From positions 1 to 8,352 of the forward strand of contig URJF01000059.1 in assembly GCA_900548085.1 (NCBI GenBank): a stretch of 8,352 nt of DNA, given 5' to 3'. The notes beneath the pieces are model-generated. The model was not told the DNA's origin, ran no database searches, and was given only the letters and a program-made list of their open reading frames with translations. The translations under genes were made by a program, and so were the position numbers. Shown here one piece after another: positions 1 to 7,056 of the stretch. Positions within the stretch are counted from its first letter, which is position 1. Each line of letters opens with the position of its first letter. Origin of the DNA: an uncultured Oscillospiraceae bacterium. GTDB taxonomy: Bacteria; Bacillota; Clostridia; Oscillospirales; Acutalibacteraceae.

Positions 1-1131
1 AGGAGTAATATCCTTATATGTAGTCTCTACAGCGTCTTTGTTATGCTCCTTGTCCCAATCGGAAGAAGAATACTTAGAAGCAAGGTCTGCAAAGTTTGAG
101 CCGTCTGCTTTAAGTGCCTTTGCAAAAGCTTTTGCATCGTCCTCGCTGTCGCACTCAAACATCTTTACATCAACAGACTTAAGGTCGTCATAGTTATCCT
201 TTTTGTATTCTTCATACTTTTCGTTGCTGTACTTTTTGGAGTTCAGCTCATTTTTGTAATCTGACTGATAATTTTCCGCAATATAAGAAATTTTAGCTTC
301 TCTGCGGAAAACCTCTTCAGTTACGCCCTTGCCCATAGCTGCGGTAAGGTAGCCGCTGAGTGTATAGCCGTACTTCTTGGCAGAATCATTATACTCTTTG
401 AGTGTATCCTTAAGCTCTGACTTTTGGTCATCGGTGATGGAAGGCTCCTTGCCCTTGTTAGCGGCAACAGCCTCATAGTAGTACAGATAAGTCGACTTGA
501 TGGAATCTATAACCTGCTCTTGAATGTACTCAGCCCATGTAACAGTCTTTCCGTCGTCGTTCTTTACGGTCTGCTTAGAAAGCTTTTTGTCAAAATCAAC
601 ATTGAGATTTGCTGTACTGAGGTCTATGCCGTACTGCTCATACTGCTTCTTTTGATTTTGGAGCGTATTATACTTCATAGCGAAGTAATAGTTGTATGTG
701 CTAACCTTAATGTTATGGCTCTTGCCTTTTCCGTCGGTAAGAGTGAATGCAGTAAGTGTGGACTGCGGAACGCCGAAGCTGCTGAACAGTCCGTGTCTGC
801 AAACACCTGTGCCGATGTATGCAAAGAGCAATGCAATAACAACGATTACTGCGATAACAGAATTGACAATCTTCTTAGTCTTTCTTACCATAGGGATTGT
901 CATACCGTCCTTGCTGTGCTTTATACCCTCGTACTGAGCAGTAAGGTCATCACGCTGACGGCGAAGCTTTTTCTTCTGCTTCTCGTCCTTTTCTTCTAAT
1001 ATTTGAGTTCTAATCTTGTCAATCTCGGAAATAAGTTCTTCTTTTTTTGTATCGGCTTTTTCTTGTTTAGCATCAATCTTAGCCTGCTTCTTTTCTTCCT
1101 TTGACAACTTTTGTTTTTCTTCTTTAGCCAT
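1..1131 (-). CDS. Membrane-anchored SurA/PrsA-like foldase, paralog of the next gene; 3' end missing (partial)
   Basis: Open reading frame entering from the left edge; 377 residues are visible and no stop codon is reached. Residues 1-65 are a Lys/Glu-rich, probably coiled-coil cytoplasmic segment. One membrane segment lies at about 88-108 (VNSVIAVIVVIALLFAYIG), and the rest should be outside the cell. The outer part matches the neighbouring gene block by block: a YNYYF motif near 146-150, SKQT...DDGKTVTWA near 185-200, and IAENYQ near 284-289. Residues 347-357 (NFADLASKYSS) resemble the helix that opens a parvulin core, so a PpiC-like domain may follow off the edge. I chose the ATG at 1131 over the in-frame ATG at 1140 because AAAAGG at 1141-1146 is 9 bases from the former and abuts the latter. 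There is no lipobox: the Cys after the membrane segment is preceded by Val. Peptidyl-prolyl isomerase activity cannot be judged because the domain is cut. Confidence 0.82.
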   Translation of the reverse strand, partial: MAKEEKQKLSKEEKKQAKIDAKQEKADTKKEELISEIDKIRTQILEEKDEKQKKKLRRQRDDLTAQYEGIKHSKDGMTIPMVRKTKKIVNSVIAVIVVIALLFAYIGTGVCRHGLFSSFGVPQSTLTAFTLTDGKGKSHNIKVSTYNYYFAMKYNTLQNQKKQYEQYGIDLSTANLNVDFDKKLSKQTVKNDDGKTVTWAEYIQEQVIDSIKSTYLYYYEAVAANKGKEPSITDDQKSELKDTLKEYNDSAKKYGYTLSGYLTAAMGKGVTEEVFRREAKISYIAENYQSDYKNELNSKKYSNEKYEEYKKDNYDDLKSVDVKMFECDSEDDAKAFAKALKADGSNFADLASKYSSSDWDKEHNKDAVETTYKDITP

Positions 1132-1140
1132 TTTTTTCAT

Positions 1141-1146
1141 CCTTTT
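1141..1146 (-). promoter_or_regulatory. Ribosome binding site that decides the start of the partial foldase gene
   Basis: The minus strand reads AAAAGG, then 9 bases, then the ATG at 1131. An ATG at 1140 is in frame but directly touches this site, which leaves no room for normal initiation. The start at 1131 (MAKEEKQKL) is therefore preferred. Confidence 0.6.
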
Positions 1147-1170
1147 TGTGAATTTGTATCAACCTGAAAT

Positions 1171-1199
1171 ATTCTACACTATTTTGCAAAATATTACAA
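1171..1199 (-). promoter_or_regulatory. Promoter for the downstream (partial) foldase gene
   Basis: On the minus strand a -35 box TTGTAA (1199-1194, 4 of 6 consensus), a 17-base spacer and a -10 box TAGAAT (1176-1171, 5 of 6) have ideal spacing. Transcription should start near 1164, about 30 bases before the chosen ATG. The spacer is almost entirely a perfect 14-base palindrome, TATTTTGCAAAATA (1180-1193), which could be an operator. I see no terminator between the two foldase genes, so read-through from the upstream gene is also possible. Confidence 0.55.
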
Positions 1200-1219
1200 C
1201 CCCTATTATTCTTCGGCGA

Positions 1220-3136
1220 TTATTTGCCGGTGGAGGTAGTAGTGGTGCTGTCGGATGCGCTCACATTGTTGTCATCTGTTGAGCTGCTACTTGAGGAAGT
1301 ATTTTTCTTAGCCTTTGCAACCTTCAGCTTTGATGCGGCAGACTTGTGCTGCTTTACCTTAGCACTGCTGACAATGTTATTTTCCTTTTCGGTAATAACT
1401 TCTTTTGCACAATCGTATTGATATTCCTTATAGTCGCCTACAAAATACATAATGTGGTAGCCGTGCTCTGACTGTACGATATCAACATCGCCGTATTTTC
1501 TGGACTTATCGGTAGCCCAATTTTCAAAGCTCTTTACCATCTGTCCGAGAGGAGTGCCGGCATATAGTCCACCGTAAAGTCCTGATGAACCTGCAGAGGT
1601 AGACTCTGTATCATCACTGTACTTTTCTGCAAGGAGGGCAAATGAATACTCTGTTTTGTCGCCCTTGTTGTACTCAGCGAGAATCTTCTCTGCCTTTGCT
1701 TTTGCGGCAGCCCATTCTTTTTTGGAATACTTCTTTTTGTTATCGGCAGAATTGCCGTCGGAATTTTTGCTGTTGCCCGGCATAACGAGAATATGTCTTA
1801 CGGAGTAAACCTCGTCGTCAAGGAGCTTAGGATCTGTTGTCTTGAGGATAATATAAACAGCCTTGTTGTCGCTGTCATTGAAATAACTGCAAGAGCCTTT
1901 CTTTGTGTCTGATGAGAAAAGCCAAGCCATTGCACCGTCGAGAAAGCTCTCCTCATTCTTTGTGACTGTGGTCTCAACATTGTCTGCCAAAGCCTGTGCA
2001 CACTCTTCTTCGCTCTCATAGTAACCTGCATTTACATACTGAGCAATAAGGTCTGAATATGCCTTTGGAACTAATTTCTTTATGTCCTTTACGGAAGTGA
2101 TTTCGGAGGCATATTTTTTAGCCTGAGCGATAACCTTAGATTTTGTCTTGTCTGAATACTTCATCTGCAGATAAGCAAAGCCAACTGACTGATAATTGTC
2201 GGAATGCTTTTTGTAGTAAGCGTTGATTTCGGCATCGGTAGCCTTTGTTTCTACCTGAGATTTTTGGTAATAATTCTCTGCAAGGTACGCCTGCTGAAGC
2301 ATCTTTTTGATTGTGGCATAGCCGCAATAATCGCCGTAGGTGTCGCTGATATATTTGTCTACAGACTCATTTTTCTCCGAAGCACTGCTCTTGATTGAGC
2401 TGAGGTTGGAGTTAATAGCCTTTTCCTGAGCAGAAGTAAGCTTTGTACCTGCTGCAACTGCTTTTTCGTAATAAGAAGTGATATATTGAATTTGGTCGAT
2501 GGTATCATCCTTAAACTTTTGTGCCCATGTAACAGTCTTTCCGTTATCGTCGGTATATGTCTGCTTGGAATAATCCTTGGTGGTATCAAGGTCATAATAT
2601 CCGTAGCCTGCATAGCTGATATAATTCTGTGAAATACAGGTGTAGTAGTAGTTGTACATACCGATAGAAACATCGGTGTCGCCTACTGTGACAGCTACAT
2701 TGCCGGGATTCATCTTTTCGTCGCTGTTAGGCACTGTGTAGTAGCGCACGCCCAAGAACACAAGAACAGCAATAATGATAACCGTAAAAATCGCCGCAAG
2801 GATAAACTTAGGCTTGTCGGGATTATGCGGTTTCTTTTCTTTTTTGTCTGCAGTCTCCGGCTCTTCTTTAGCAGCTCTCTTTGGCTTATCGAGAGGTTCA
2901 TATGACTTTTTAGGCTCAGGGAGAGTGTCCTCCTCTAACTTTTCGGGAATAGTAATCTCGTACTCATCGCTCTCAACAACAGTGTCGTCAAGGGTGAACG
3001 CCTTAGCCTCAAATTCCCAATTATCGTTTTGTTCGTAGCCGGATTCTGTTTTGGTTTTGTCTTTAGATACGGCAGGCTCGTCAACATTTTCGTTATTGTT
3101 TTCGCCGAGTCCGTTTTCGTTAAACTTTTCGCTCAT
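1220..3136 (-). CDS. Membrane-anchored parvulin-type peptidyl-prolyl isomerase (SurA/PrsA-like foldase)
   Basis: 638 residues. It is expected to help secreted proteins fold outside the membrane. Residues 1-109 are an acidic then Lys-rich, low-complexity cytoplasmic tail. One membrane anchor follows at about 110-130 (FILAAIFTVIIIAVLVFLGV). Residues 145-310 form a SurA-N-like helical region. Residues 315-435 may be a degenerate first isomerase domain. Residues 443-567 are a good PpiC/parvulin domain, with VRHILVMPG, AKAEKIL, FALLAEKYSDDTES, a Gly-rich GGLYAGTPLGQMV stretch and the closing HGYHIMYFVGD. The C-terminus (613-638) is a Ser/Thr-rich tail. Typical PrsA is a smaller lipoprotein; this protein lacks a lipobox and uses a transmembrane anchor. 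The start has AAGGAG at 3144-3149, 7 bases from the ATG. It lies about 80 bases upstream of its tandem paralog and diverges from the polymerase gene. Confidence 0.88.
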   Translation of the reverse strand: MSEKFNENGLGENNNENVDEPAVSKDKTKTESGYEQNDNWEFEAKAFTLDDTVVESDEYEITIPEKLEEDTLPEPKKSYEPLDKPKRAAKEEPETADKKEKKPHNPDKPKFILAAIFTVIIIAVLVFLGVRYYTVPNSDEKMNPGNVAVTVGDTDVSIGMYNYYYTCISQNYISYAGYGYYDLDTTKDYSKQTYTDDNGKTVTWAQKFKDDTIDQIQYITSYYEKAVAAGTKLTSAQEKAINSNLSSIKSSASEKNESVDKYISDTYGDYCGYATIKKMLQQAYLAENYYQKSQVETKATDAEINAYYKKHSDNYQSVGFAYLQMKYSDKTKSKVIAQAKKYASEITSVKDIKKLVPKAYSDLIAQYVNAGYYESEEECAQALADNVETTVTKNEESFLDGAMAWLFSSDTKKGSCSYFNDSDNKAVYIILKTTDPKLLDDEVYSVRHILVMPGNSKNSDGNSADNKKKYSKKEWAAAKAKAEKILAEYNKGDKTEYSFALLAEKYSDDTESTSAGSSGLYGGLYAGTPLGQMVKSFENWATDKSRKYGDVDIVQSEHGYHIMYFVGDYKEYQYDCAKEVITEKENNIVSSAKVKQHKSAASKLKVAKAKKNTSSSSSSTDDNNVSASDSTTTTSTGK

Positions 3137-3173
3137 ACAAATACTCCTTAATTTAGTAAGTATAATATTTATA

Positions 3174-3202
3174 ATTATACTATAAGTAGGTTAATAATGC
3201 AA
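3174..3202 (-). promoter_or_regulatory. Promoter for the parvulin foldase gene
   Basis: On the minus strand TTGCAT (3202-3197), a 17-base spacer and a perfect TATAAT (3179-3174) lie about 37 bases upstream of the ATG. The -35 box is weak (TTG only), so an activator may help. The surrounding DNA is very AT-rich, with other TATA-like words, so the exact start is uncertain. Confidence 0.55.
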
Positions 3203-3223
3203 CACCCCAAAATGTGAACTTTT

Positions 3224-3270
3224 TATAACAAAAAGGAAGCTAAAACTGTTTGTTATATAGTTATAACAAA
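3224..3270. repeat. Three copies of the 9-base half-site TATAACAAA, two forming an inverted repeat (candidate operator)
   Basis: TATAACAAA occurs at 3224-3232 and 3262-3270, and its reverse complement TTTGTTATA at 3249-3257. The last two form a 9+9 inverted repeat separated by 4 bases (TAGT). The two direct copies extend to a 12-base match, TTATAACAAAAA (3223-3234 and 3261-3272). The cluster lies between the two divergent promoters, upstream of both -35 boxes, where a shared regulator would bind. The DNA is AT-rich, so chance similarity is possible. Confidence 0.45.
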
Positions 3271-3279
3271 AATTAACAC

Positions 3280-3308
3280 TTGCATAAATATAATCTATAT
3301 GGTATTAT
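3280..3308 (+). promoter_or_regulatory. Promoter for the O-antigen polymerase/ligase-like gene
   Basis: TTGCAT (3280-3285), a 17-base spacer and TATTAT (3303-3308, 5 of 6) precede the gene. A competing arrangement is TTAACA (3273-3278) with TATATG (3296-3301), also at 17 bases. Transcription would start near 3315, leaving a short leader of about 35 bases. Confidence 0.5.
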
Positions 3309-3311
3309 CGT

Positions 3312-3328
3312 ATCACCCTAAAGGTGAT
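3312..3328 (+). promoter_or_regulatory. Short inverted repeat at the predicted transcription start
   Basis: ATCACC, a 5-base centre (CTAAA) and GGTGAT form a perfect 6-base inverted repeat covering the predicted start point of the polymerase-gene transcript, just before the GAGGAA ribosome binding site (3335-3340). It could be a repressor operator or a small 5'-end hairpin that stabilises the mRNA. The sequence alone does not decide. Confidence 0.3.
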
Positions 3329-3348
3329 GGATTTGAGGAAGTGAACGA

Positions 3349-4695
3349 ATGTTACCTTTAACTAAGGACAAAACCGACCGAAAATTATTTTTAGGTCTGA
3401 TAATAACGCTGGGCGTATCTATGCTTATGCCTGAGTACATAGCGCCGATATTCGTATTCGTGCTGTACATAGTGTTTATGCGAACATTCAAAAAATCGGG
3501 ACGCAACGCAAAAATGGGCGACTTGGGCAAAGTATTCTTTGTTTACACAGTATATATGCTGATGTCATCCATATGGAGCAAAGCACACCTTATGTCTGCG
3601 CTTGTGTCGCTGCTGTGGATGGGATGTCTACTGACATACATACTAATCGCAAACACAGTCAACACAGAGGATAAAATAAAAAGTGCCATAACCGCAATGA
3701 ACATATCTGCGGGAATAATCGGACTTATGGCTATACTCGGAATAATCACATACAATCTCTTTATGCACTGTGACTGGTACAAGAGAGAGTGGCTGTTCCC
3801 CAACCCGTTCTATTGGGAGCTGAACGATAAGGTATTTGATCTGCTGCCTATAGACGTAATCAACTACAAATTCCGTTCGAGAGCATCAGCTACATTTGAT
3901 AATCCGCTGATACTCGCCACATATCTGGTAGTCGCCACACCGTTCTGTGCCTTTGGCTCTGTATTTTTTGAAAAAGGCAAGCACAGAAAAATCAGCAGAG
4001 TCTGCCTCCTGTTTGCTCTGGGAGGACTGGTGTGCACATCATCGAGAGGCTCTTTTATAGCAATCGGAGTCGCAATACTGATTATGATTTTGAGCAGTAA
4101 AAAATCGCTGAAAAAGCTCGCACCGTTTTTGATTATTTTGGCTGCTGCGGTACCGATGGCATTATTCCTGAGATTCAAAAATACGAAGTCAACTGACTTT
4201 TTGGAGTCGGACAGCCAAAGATTCCATATTTGGCAAAGCTGTCTCGATATGTTCTTTAAGCATCCGGTTTTCGGATTAGGCGCAGGAACAGAGAACATTC
4301 ACCAATCGCTGATTAACGACTATAATATCCAAAGAACTCACGCTCATAATCTGTTTTTGGAAATGCTGGTTGAGGGCGGTATAATCGGCGGAATATTTGT
4401 AATTGCAATTATAGTTATAACAGCAAAAAACATATACAAAATATGCACACTGAAAGACAGGAAATACAAAAATTACGGCATACTGTACACGGCGTGCTTA
4501 GTAGGCTTTGTAATTATGTCCGTATTTGAATTTACACTCCAATCAGCCAAGGAGCTGATGATATTCTTTATGCTCTTAGGATTCACAGAGGCGACATACA
4601 GAATGGCAACTGACACCATTCAGCTTGCACCGGACGAGATAGCCGAACAATATGAGGTTGTCCCCGACGAAATCAACGAAAAAGAAACAGTATAA
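3349..4695 (+). CDS. O-antigen polymerase/ligase family membrane protein (Wzy/WaaL-like)
   Basis: 448 residues, a polytopic membrane protein with about 10-12 hydrophobic segments. Family members polymerise or transfer lipid-linked glycans on the outer face of the membrane. Family hallmarks are visible: the RSRASATFDNP block (176-186), TSSRGSF (230-236), R291 and W295 before the PVFGLGAGT stretch (306-314), and THAHNLFLEMLVEGG (330-344) at the end of the large outer loop, containing the conserved His residues. It ends in an acidic tail (about 423-448). Ribosome binding site GAGGAA lies 8 bases before the ATG. It stands alone: no glycosyltransferase, flippase or sugar-nucleotide gene is adjacent, so the glycan substrate is unknown. 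It could be a capsule or cell-wall polysaccharide polymerase, a glycan ligase, or a protein O-glycosyltransferase of the same superfamily. The family call is secure; the exact reaction is not. Confidence 0.87.
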   Translation: MLPLTKDKTDRKLFLGLIITLGVSMLMPEYIAPIFVFVLYIVFMRTFKKSGRNAKMGDLGKVFFVYTVYMLMSSIWSKAHLMSALVSLLWMGCLLTYILIANTVNTEDKIKSAITAMNISAGIIGLMAILGIITYNLFMHCDWYKREWLFPNPFYWELNDKVFDLLPIDVINYKFRSRASATFDNPLILATYLVVATPFCAFGSVFFEKGKHRKISRVCLLFALGGLVCTSSRGSFIAIGVAILIMILSSKKSLKKLAPFLIILAAAVPMALFLRFKNTKSTDFLESDSQRFHIWQSCLDMFFKHPVFGLGAGTENIHQSLINDYNIQRTHAHNLFLEMLVEGGIIGGIFVIAIIVITAKNIYKICTLKDRKYKNYGILYTACLVGFVIMSVFEFTLQSAKELMIFFMLLGFTEATYRMATDTIQLAPDEIAEQYEVVPDEINEKETV

Positions 4696-4696
4696 C

Positions 4697-4734
4697 AAAA
4701 AGCATCAAAGGTTAGTTCGCCTTTGATGCTTTTT
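4697..4734. terminator. Bidirectional intrinsic terminator between convergent genes; overlaps the MATE coding end
   Basis: AGCATCAAAGG (4701-4711) pairs perfectly with the bases at 4720-4730, and flanking A and T runs extend the stem to about 15 pairs. The loop is TTAGTTCG (4712-4719). T runs follow the stem on both strands, so it can stop the polymerase gene (stop codon at 4693-4695, just before the stem) and the kinase-MATE operon. On the minus strand the stem's first arm encodes the last residues of the MATE protein, and the stop codon is the first three loop bases. Confidence 0.9.
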
Positions 4735-6064
4735 TGCTATGTAAAACTACTGTGGGATATTCCGTTCTTCTTAAAATAACAATTGTCGGCAGAAGAACAA
4801 CAAAGCAACCCAGCGGTATCGACAGCCATATTCTTTTACAATCTAAAAGTGAAACAAAAACTATGCACACAGACAGTACGGATATTAGCAATGCGTTAAT
4901 TAAAACTGATTTTTTCTTATCCCCTATCGCCTGAAAATATGCACCGAAAATCAAAATCGGCGGAAGAAAAGCGGCAGACAAAGATATTATGTTCAACGCT
5001 CCCGCACCTATAGAAACTACGGTGTCGCTCTTAGTAAAAATGCTCATAAGCTGCGGCGATACAAGCTCGATAATCAAAATCGCAACGGCAGAATAAGCAT
5101 AAAGAGTTACAAAACAGCATCTCAGTGTTTTTGAAATTCTCGATAGATTTTTTGCACCGAAGTTATAACTGATAATCGGCGAAGATGCTTGAATGAGAGC
5201 ATTAAACGGGATTATAAAAAATGTTGCAATTTTTCCCACATACGCAAATGCCGAAACCCAATCGGAAGTCAACAAGCGTGACAGACAATTATTCACCACA
5301 AGAAATATAACCGACATTCCGCCCATTTGCAAAAGGACGGGAACACCGAGTGCTATAATCTCACGAATTGTATTTAGGTGCGGTTTTGCTTTTTTGAAAG
5401 ATTGGCAGGAAATTTTTGTAAAGAAAATTATGCTCATCAAAAAGCTGATAAACTGTGAGCCGACTGTAGCGAGCGCCGCACCTCTGACTCCCATACTCAG
5501 CAGAAAAATAAAAACATAATCAGCAAAAACATTAAATGCTGTGGGAACAAGCCAAATCATAAGTGAGTAAACCATTCTGCCCTCGGCTCTGATCAGAGAT
5601 GAAAAGCCGGTAGAAAAAATATTTCCAGCGGCAATAATAATCAGATAGTCCTTAGCGTAGGAATAAATCTCTCCTTCCGCACCCAAAATCCGAAGTATAA
5701 ACGGATGAAGCAGAATACACAAAATGCCTACCGTGGCAGTGGTAACATAAAATGCAAGCATAGCGGACACCGTTACGCCACCGGCTTTTTCATATTTCTT
5801 TTCGCCCAGCAGTTTTGAAACGATTGTGCCGGCTCCGCTGCCTACAGTCTGTGCAAAAGCCCCCTGCAATATCATAAATGGGTAGACTACAGAAACGCCT
5901 GCCATGGCCTCATCACCTATGCCGTAGCTGACAAAAAGCGTGTCAACAATGTTATAAAGTGACGAAAAGAGCAAGGCACAAAATGTAACCGATGAATACT
6001 TAAACAGCAGCTTAGGGATACTTTCAGTCTCCATCTGTTTAGTTTTGGTCAACGAATTATTCAT
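4712..6064 (-). CDS. MATE-family multidrug/metabolite exporter
   Basis: 450 residues, normal for the MATE family, with about 12 membrane segments in two homologous halves. MATE proteins export cationic drugs or metabolites using a Na+ or H+ gradient. Motifs seen: YNIVDTLFV (37-45), GAGTIVSKLLGEKKYEKA (77-94), IRAEGR (158-163) in the first half, and QASSPIISYNFGAKN (292-306) and FQAIGDKKKS (377-386) in the second. The overall form is like the MepA/DinF-type Firmicute members. Its ATG overlaps the end of the kinase gene by 8 bases, and its ribosome binding site (AAGGTG, 6072-6077) lies inside that gene, so the two are probably translationally coupled. The last codons form one arm of the terminator. 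The substrate cannot be told from sequence; the linked kinase suggests a compound that can be phosphorylated, or a broad resistance role. Confidence 0.92.
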   Translation of the reverse strand: MNNSLTKTKQMETESIPKLLFKYSSVTFCALLFSSLYNIVDTLFVSYGIGDEAMAGVSVVYPFMILQGAFAQTVGSGAGTIVSKLLGEKKYEKAGGVTVSAMLAFYVTTATVGILCILLHPFILRILGAEGEIYSYAKDYLIIIAAGNIFSTGFSSLIRAEGRMVYSLMIWLVPTAFNVFADYVFIFLLSMGVRGAALATVGSQFISFLMSIIFFTKISCQSFKKAKPHLNTIREIIALGVPVLLQMGGMSVIFLVVNNCLSRLLTSDWVSAFAYVGKIATFFIIPFNALIQASSPIISYNFGAKNLSRISKTLRCCFVTLYAYSAVAILIIELVSPQLMSIFTKSDTVVSIGAGALNIISLSAAFLPPILIFGAYFQAIGDKKKSVLINALLISVLSVCIVFVSLLDCKRIWLSIPLGCFVVLLPTIVILRRTEYPTVVLHSKKASKAN

Positions 6065-7034
6065 CGGACAACACCTTAAAGGCTGATTTGTACATCACAT
6101 TGGCTGACACGGTGTCAAAAATCCATCCTTTGTCTACAGGTCTGAAACGATAGTATCTTTCTGTCTCCTGAATGAGAGCCATCAATCCCTGAGCAAAGGC
6201 ATAGCGAATTTTCGTTTCTCTGTTTATTTCTATCTTAACATCGCTCAAGCGGTTATAGTGCTCGATTGACTTTGATTTTTTCTCCAAGGGGGCGATAAAG
6301 TCCTCAAGACAAATAAAGTCAAAAACAGGATCGCCCCACATACTGCGCTCGGGATCAATAATCGAAAAAAGCGGCTCGCCGTCGGCAGTATTTTTGCAGA
6401 TAATATTAGCATCCCACAAGTCATAGTTCACTGCAACGCAAGGTGCCGATGACAGAATGTCCTTGTATTTTTCGGCATAACCGAGGAGCCTTTTTCCACG
6501 GCGACTGTTTTTACCGAAACGCTCTGCGTCTGACAGCAAGTTAGTAATCATAGCAGTGACGGCATCCGCCCAAGTATCATACAGTCCGTTTTGAACATAG
6601 CCGTAGCGGTCGCACTTGATACCATGCAGTTTTGATACTATAGACACTGTCTCAAGAAGGTTGTCACAATCAGGTGCGCTGAACTTGTTTCTGTGTACGC
6701 CGTCAATTTTTTCCATAACGAACCAATCGGCATCCACTGCGCTGTGAGAAAAATCACTGCCATAAATTTTCGGAACAGATATATCGGTATTTTTCTTAAT
6801 CACATCGTACCAATAAAGCTCTGTTTTGAGCATATTTTTTTCGTATGTCATTACCGGAATATCGGATTTAGGAGCAATTTTAAGCACATATTCTTTATCG
6901 GCGACGACACTGTAAACTGCGTTGAACATACCTAATCCCAAAGGCGACGCAGACTTTATATCGGATATACGCAGAGAAGAAAATATATTCTCTATATCTG
7001 CTTCGGTCAGGAGATATTTTGTTTTACTTTTCAC
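6057..7034 (-). CDS. Aminoglycoside/choline-kinase-like phosphotransferase
   Basis: 325 residues from a GTG start. Kinase-fold features in order: a glycine loop-like PLGLGMFNAVYSV (31-43), VLKI with the ATP lysine K52, a hinge WFVMEKIDG (104-112), a catalytic loop VNYDLWDAN (202-210) with D205 and N210, and the metal-binding IIDPERSMWGDP (225-236) with D227. The usual HGD triad of the catalytic loop is NYD here; the catalytic Asp is kept, so activity is plausible. An in-frame ATG at 7079 would add 15 residues but lacks a ribosome binding site and overlaps the predicted promoter. The GTG at 7034 has AAAGGG (7043-7048) 8 bases upstream and is preferred. It is the first gene of an operon with the MATE exporter and diverges from an AraC gene. 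The substrate is unknown: an antibiotic, an amino-alcohol, or a sugar such as in fructosamine or thioribose kinases are all possible. Confidence 0.83.
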   Translation of the reverse strand: MKSKTKYLLTEADIENIFSSLRISDIKSASPLGLGMFNAVYSVVADKEYVLKIAPKSDIPVMTYEKNMLKTELYWYDVIKKNTDISVPKIYGSDFSHSAVDADWFVMEKIDGVHRNKFSAPDCDNLLETVSIVSKLHGIKCDRYGYVQNGLYDTWADAVTAMITNLLSDAERFGKNSRRGKRLLGYAEKYKDILSSAPCVAVNYDLWDANIICKNTADGEPLFSIIDPERSMWGDPVFDFICLEDFIAPLEKKSKSIEHYNRLSDVKIEINRETKIRYAFAQGLMALIQETERYYRFRPVDKGWIFDTVSANVMYKSAFKVLSDE

Positions 7035-7042
7035 ACAGACCA

Positions 7043-7048
7043 CCCTTT
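7043..7048 (-). promoter_or_regulatory. Ribosome binding site that decides the GTG start of the kinase gene
   Basis: The minus strand reads AAAGGG, 8 bases, then GTG at 7034 followed by AAAAGTAAAACA. No comparable site precedes the ATGs at 7079 or 7058, so the GTG is the best-supported start. Confidence 0.65.
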
Positions 7049-7056
7049 CTGCAATC

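Noticed and set aside
424..999. Long plus-strand open frame, Leu-rich, opposite the left foldase gene
   Set aside because: It is the antisense of a frame with a strong ribosome binding site, a transmembrane anchor and homology to the neighbouring foldase. It has no ribosome binding site or recognisable domain.
106..1131. Lipobox at the Cys after the membrane segment of the left foldase (TGVC), which would make it a PrsA-type lipoprotein
   Set aside because: The residue before Cys is Val, not Gly/Ala/Ser, and an 85-residue charged head precedes the membrane segment, so it is not a signal peptidase II substrate by sequence.
1157..1168. 12-base word TATCAACCTGAA also found at 8205-8216
   Set aside because: A few such 12-base matches are expected by chance in 8 kb of this composition. 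One copy is in a leader and the other is coding, with no shared context.
3864..4298. Minus-strand open frame of 144 residues inside the polymerase gene
   Set aside because: It lies wholly opposite the conserved motifs of the O-antigen polymerase-like gene and has no recognisable features, so it is a shadow frame.
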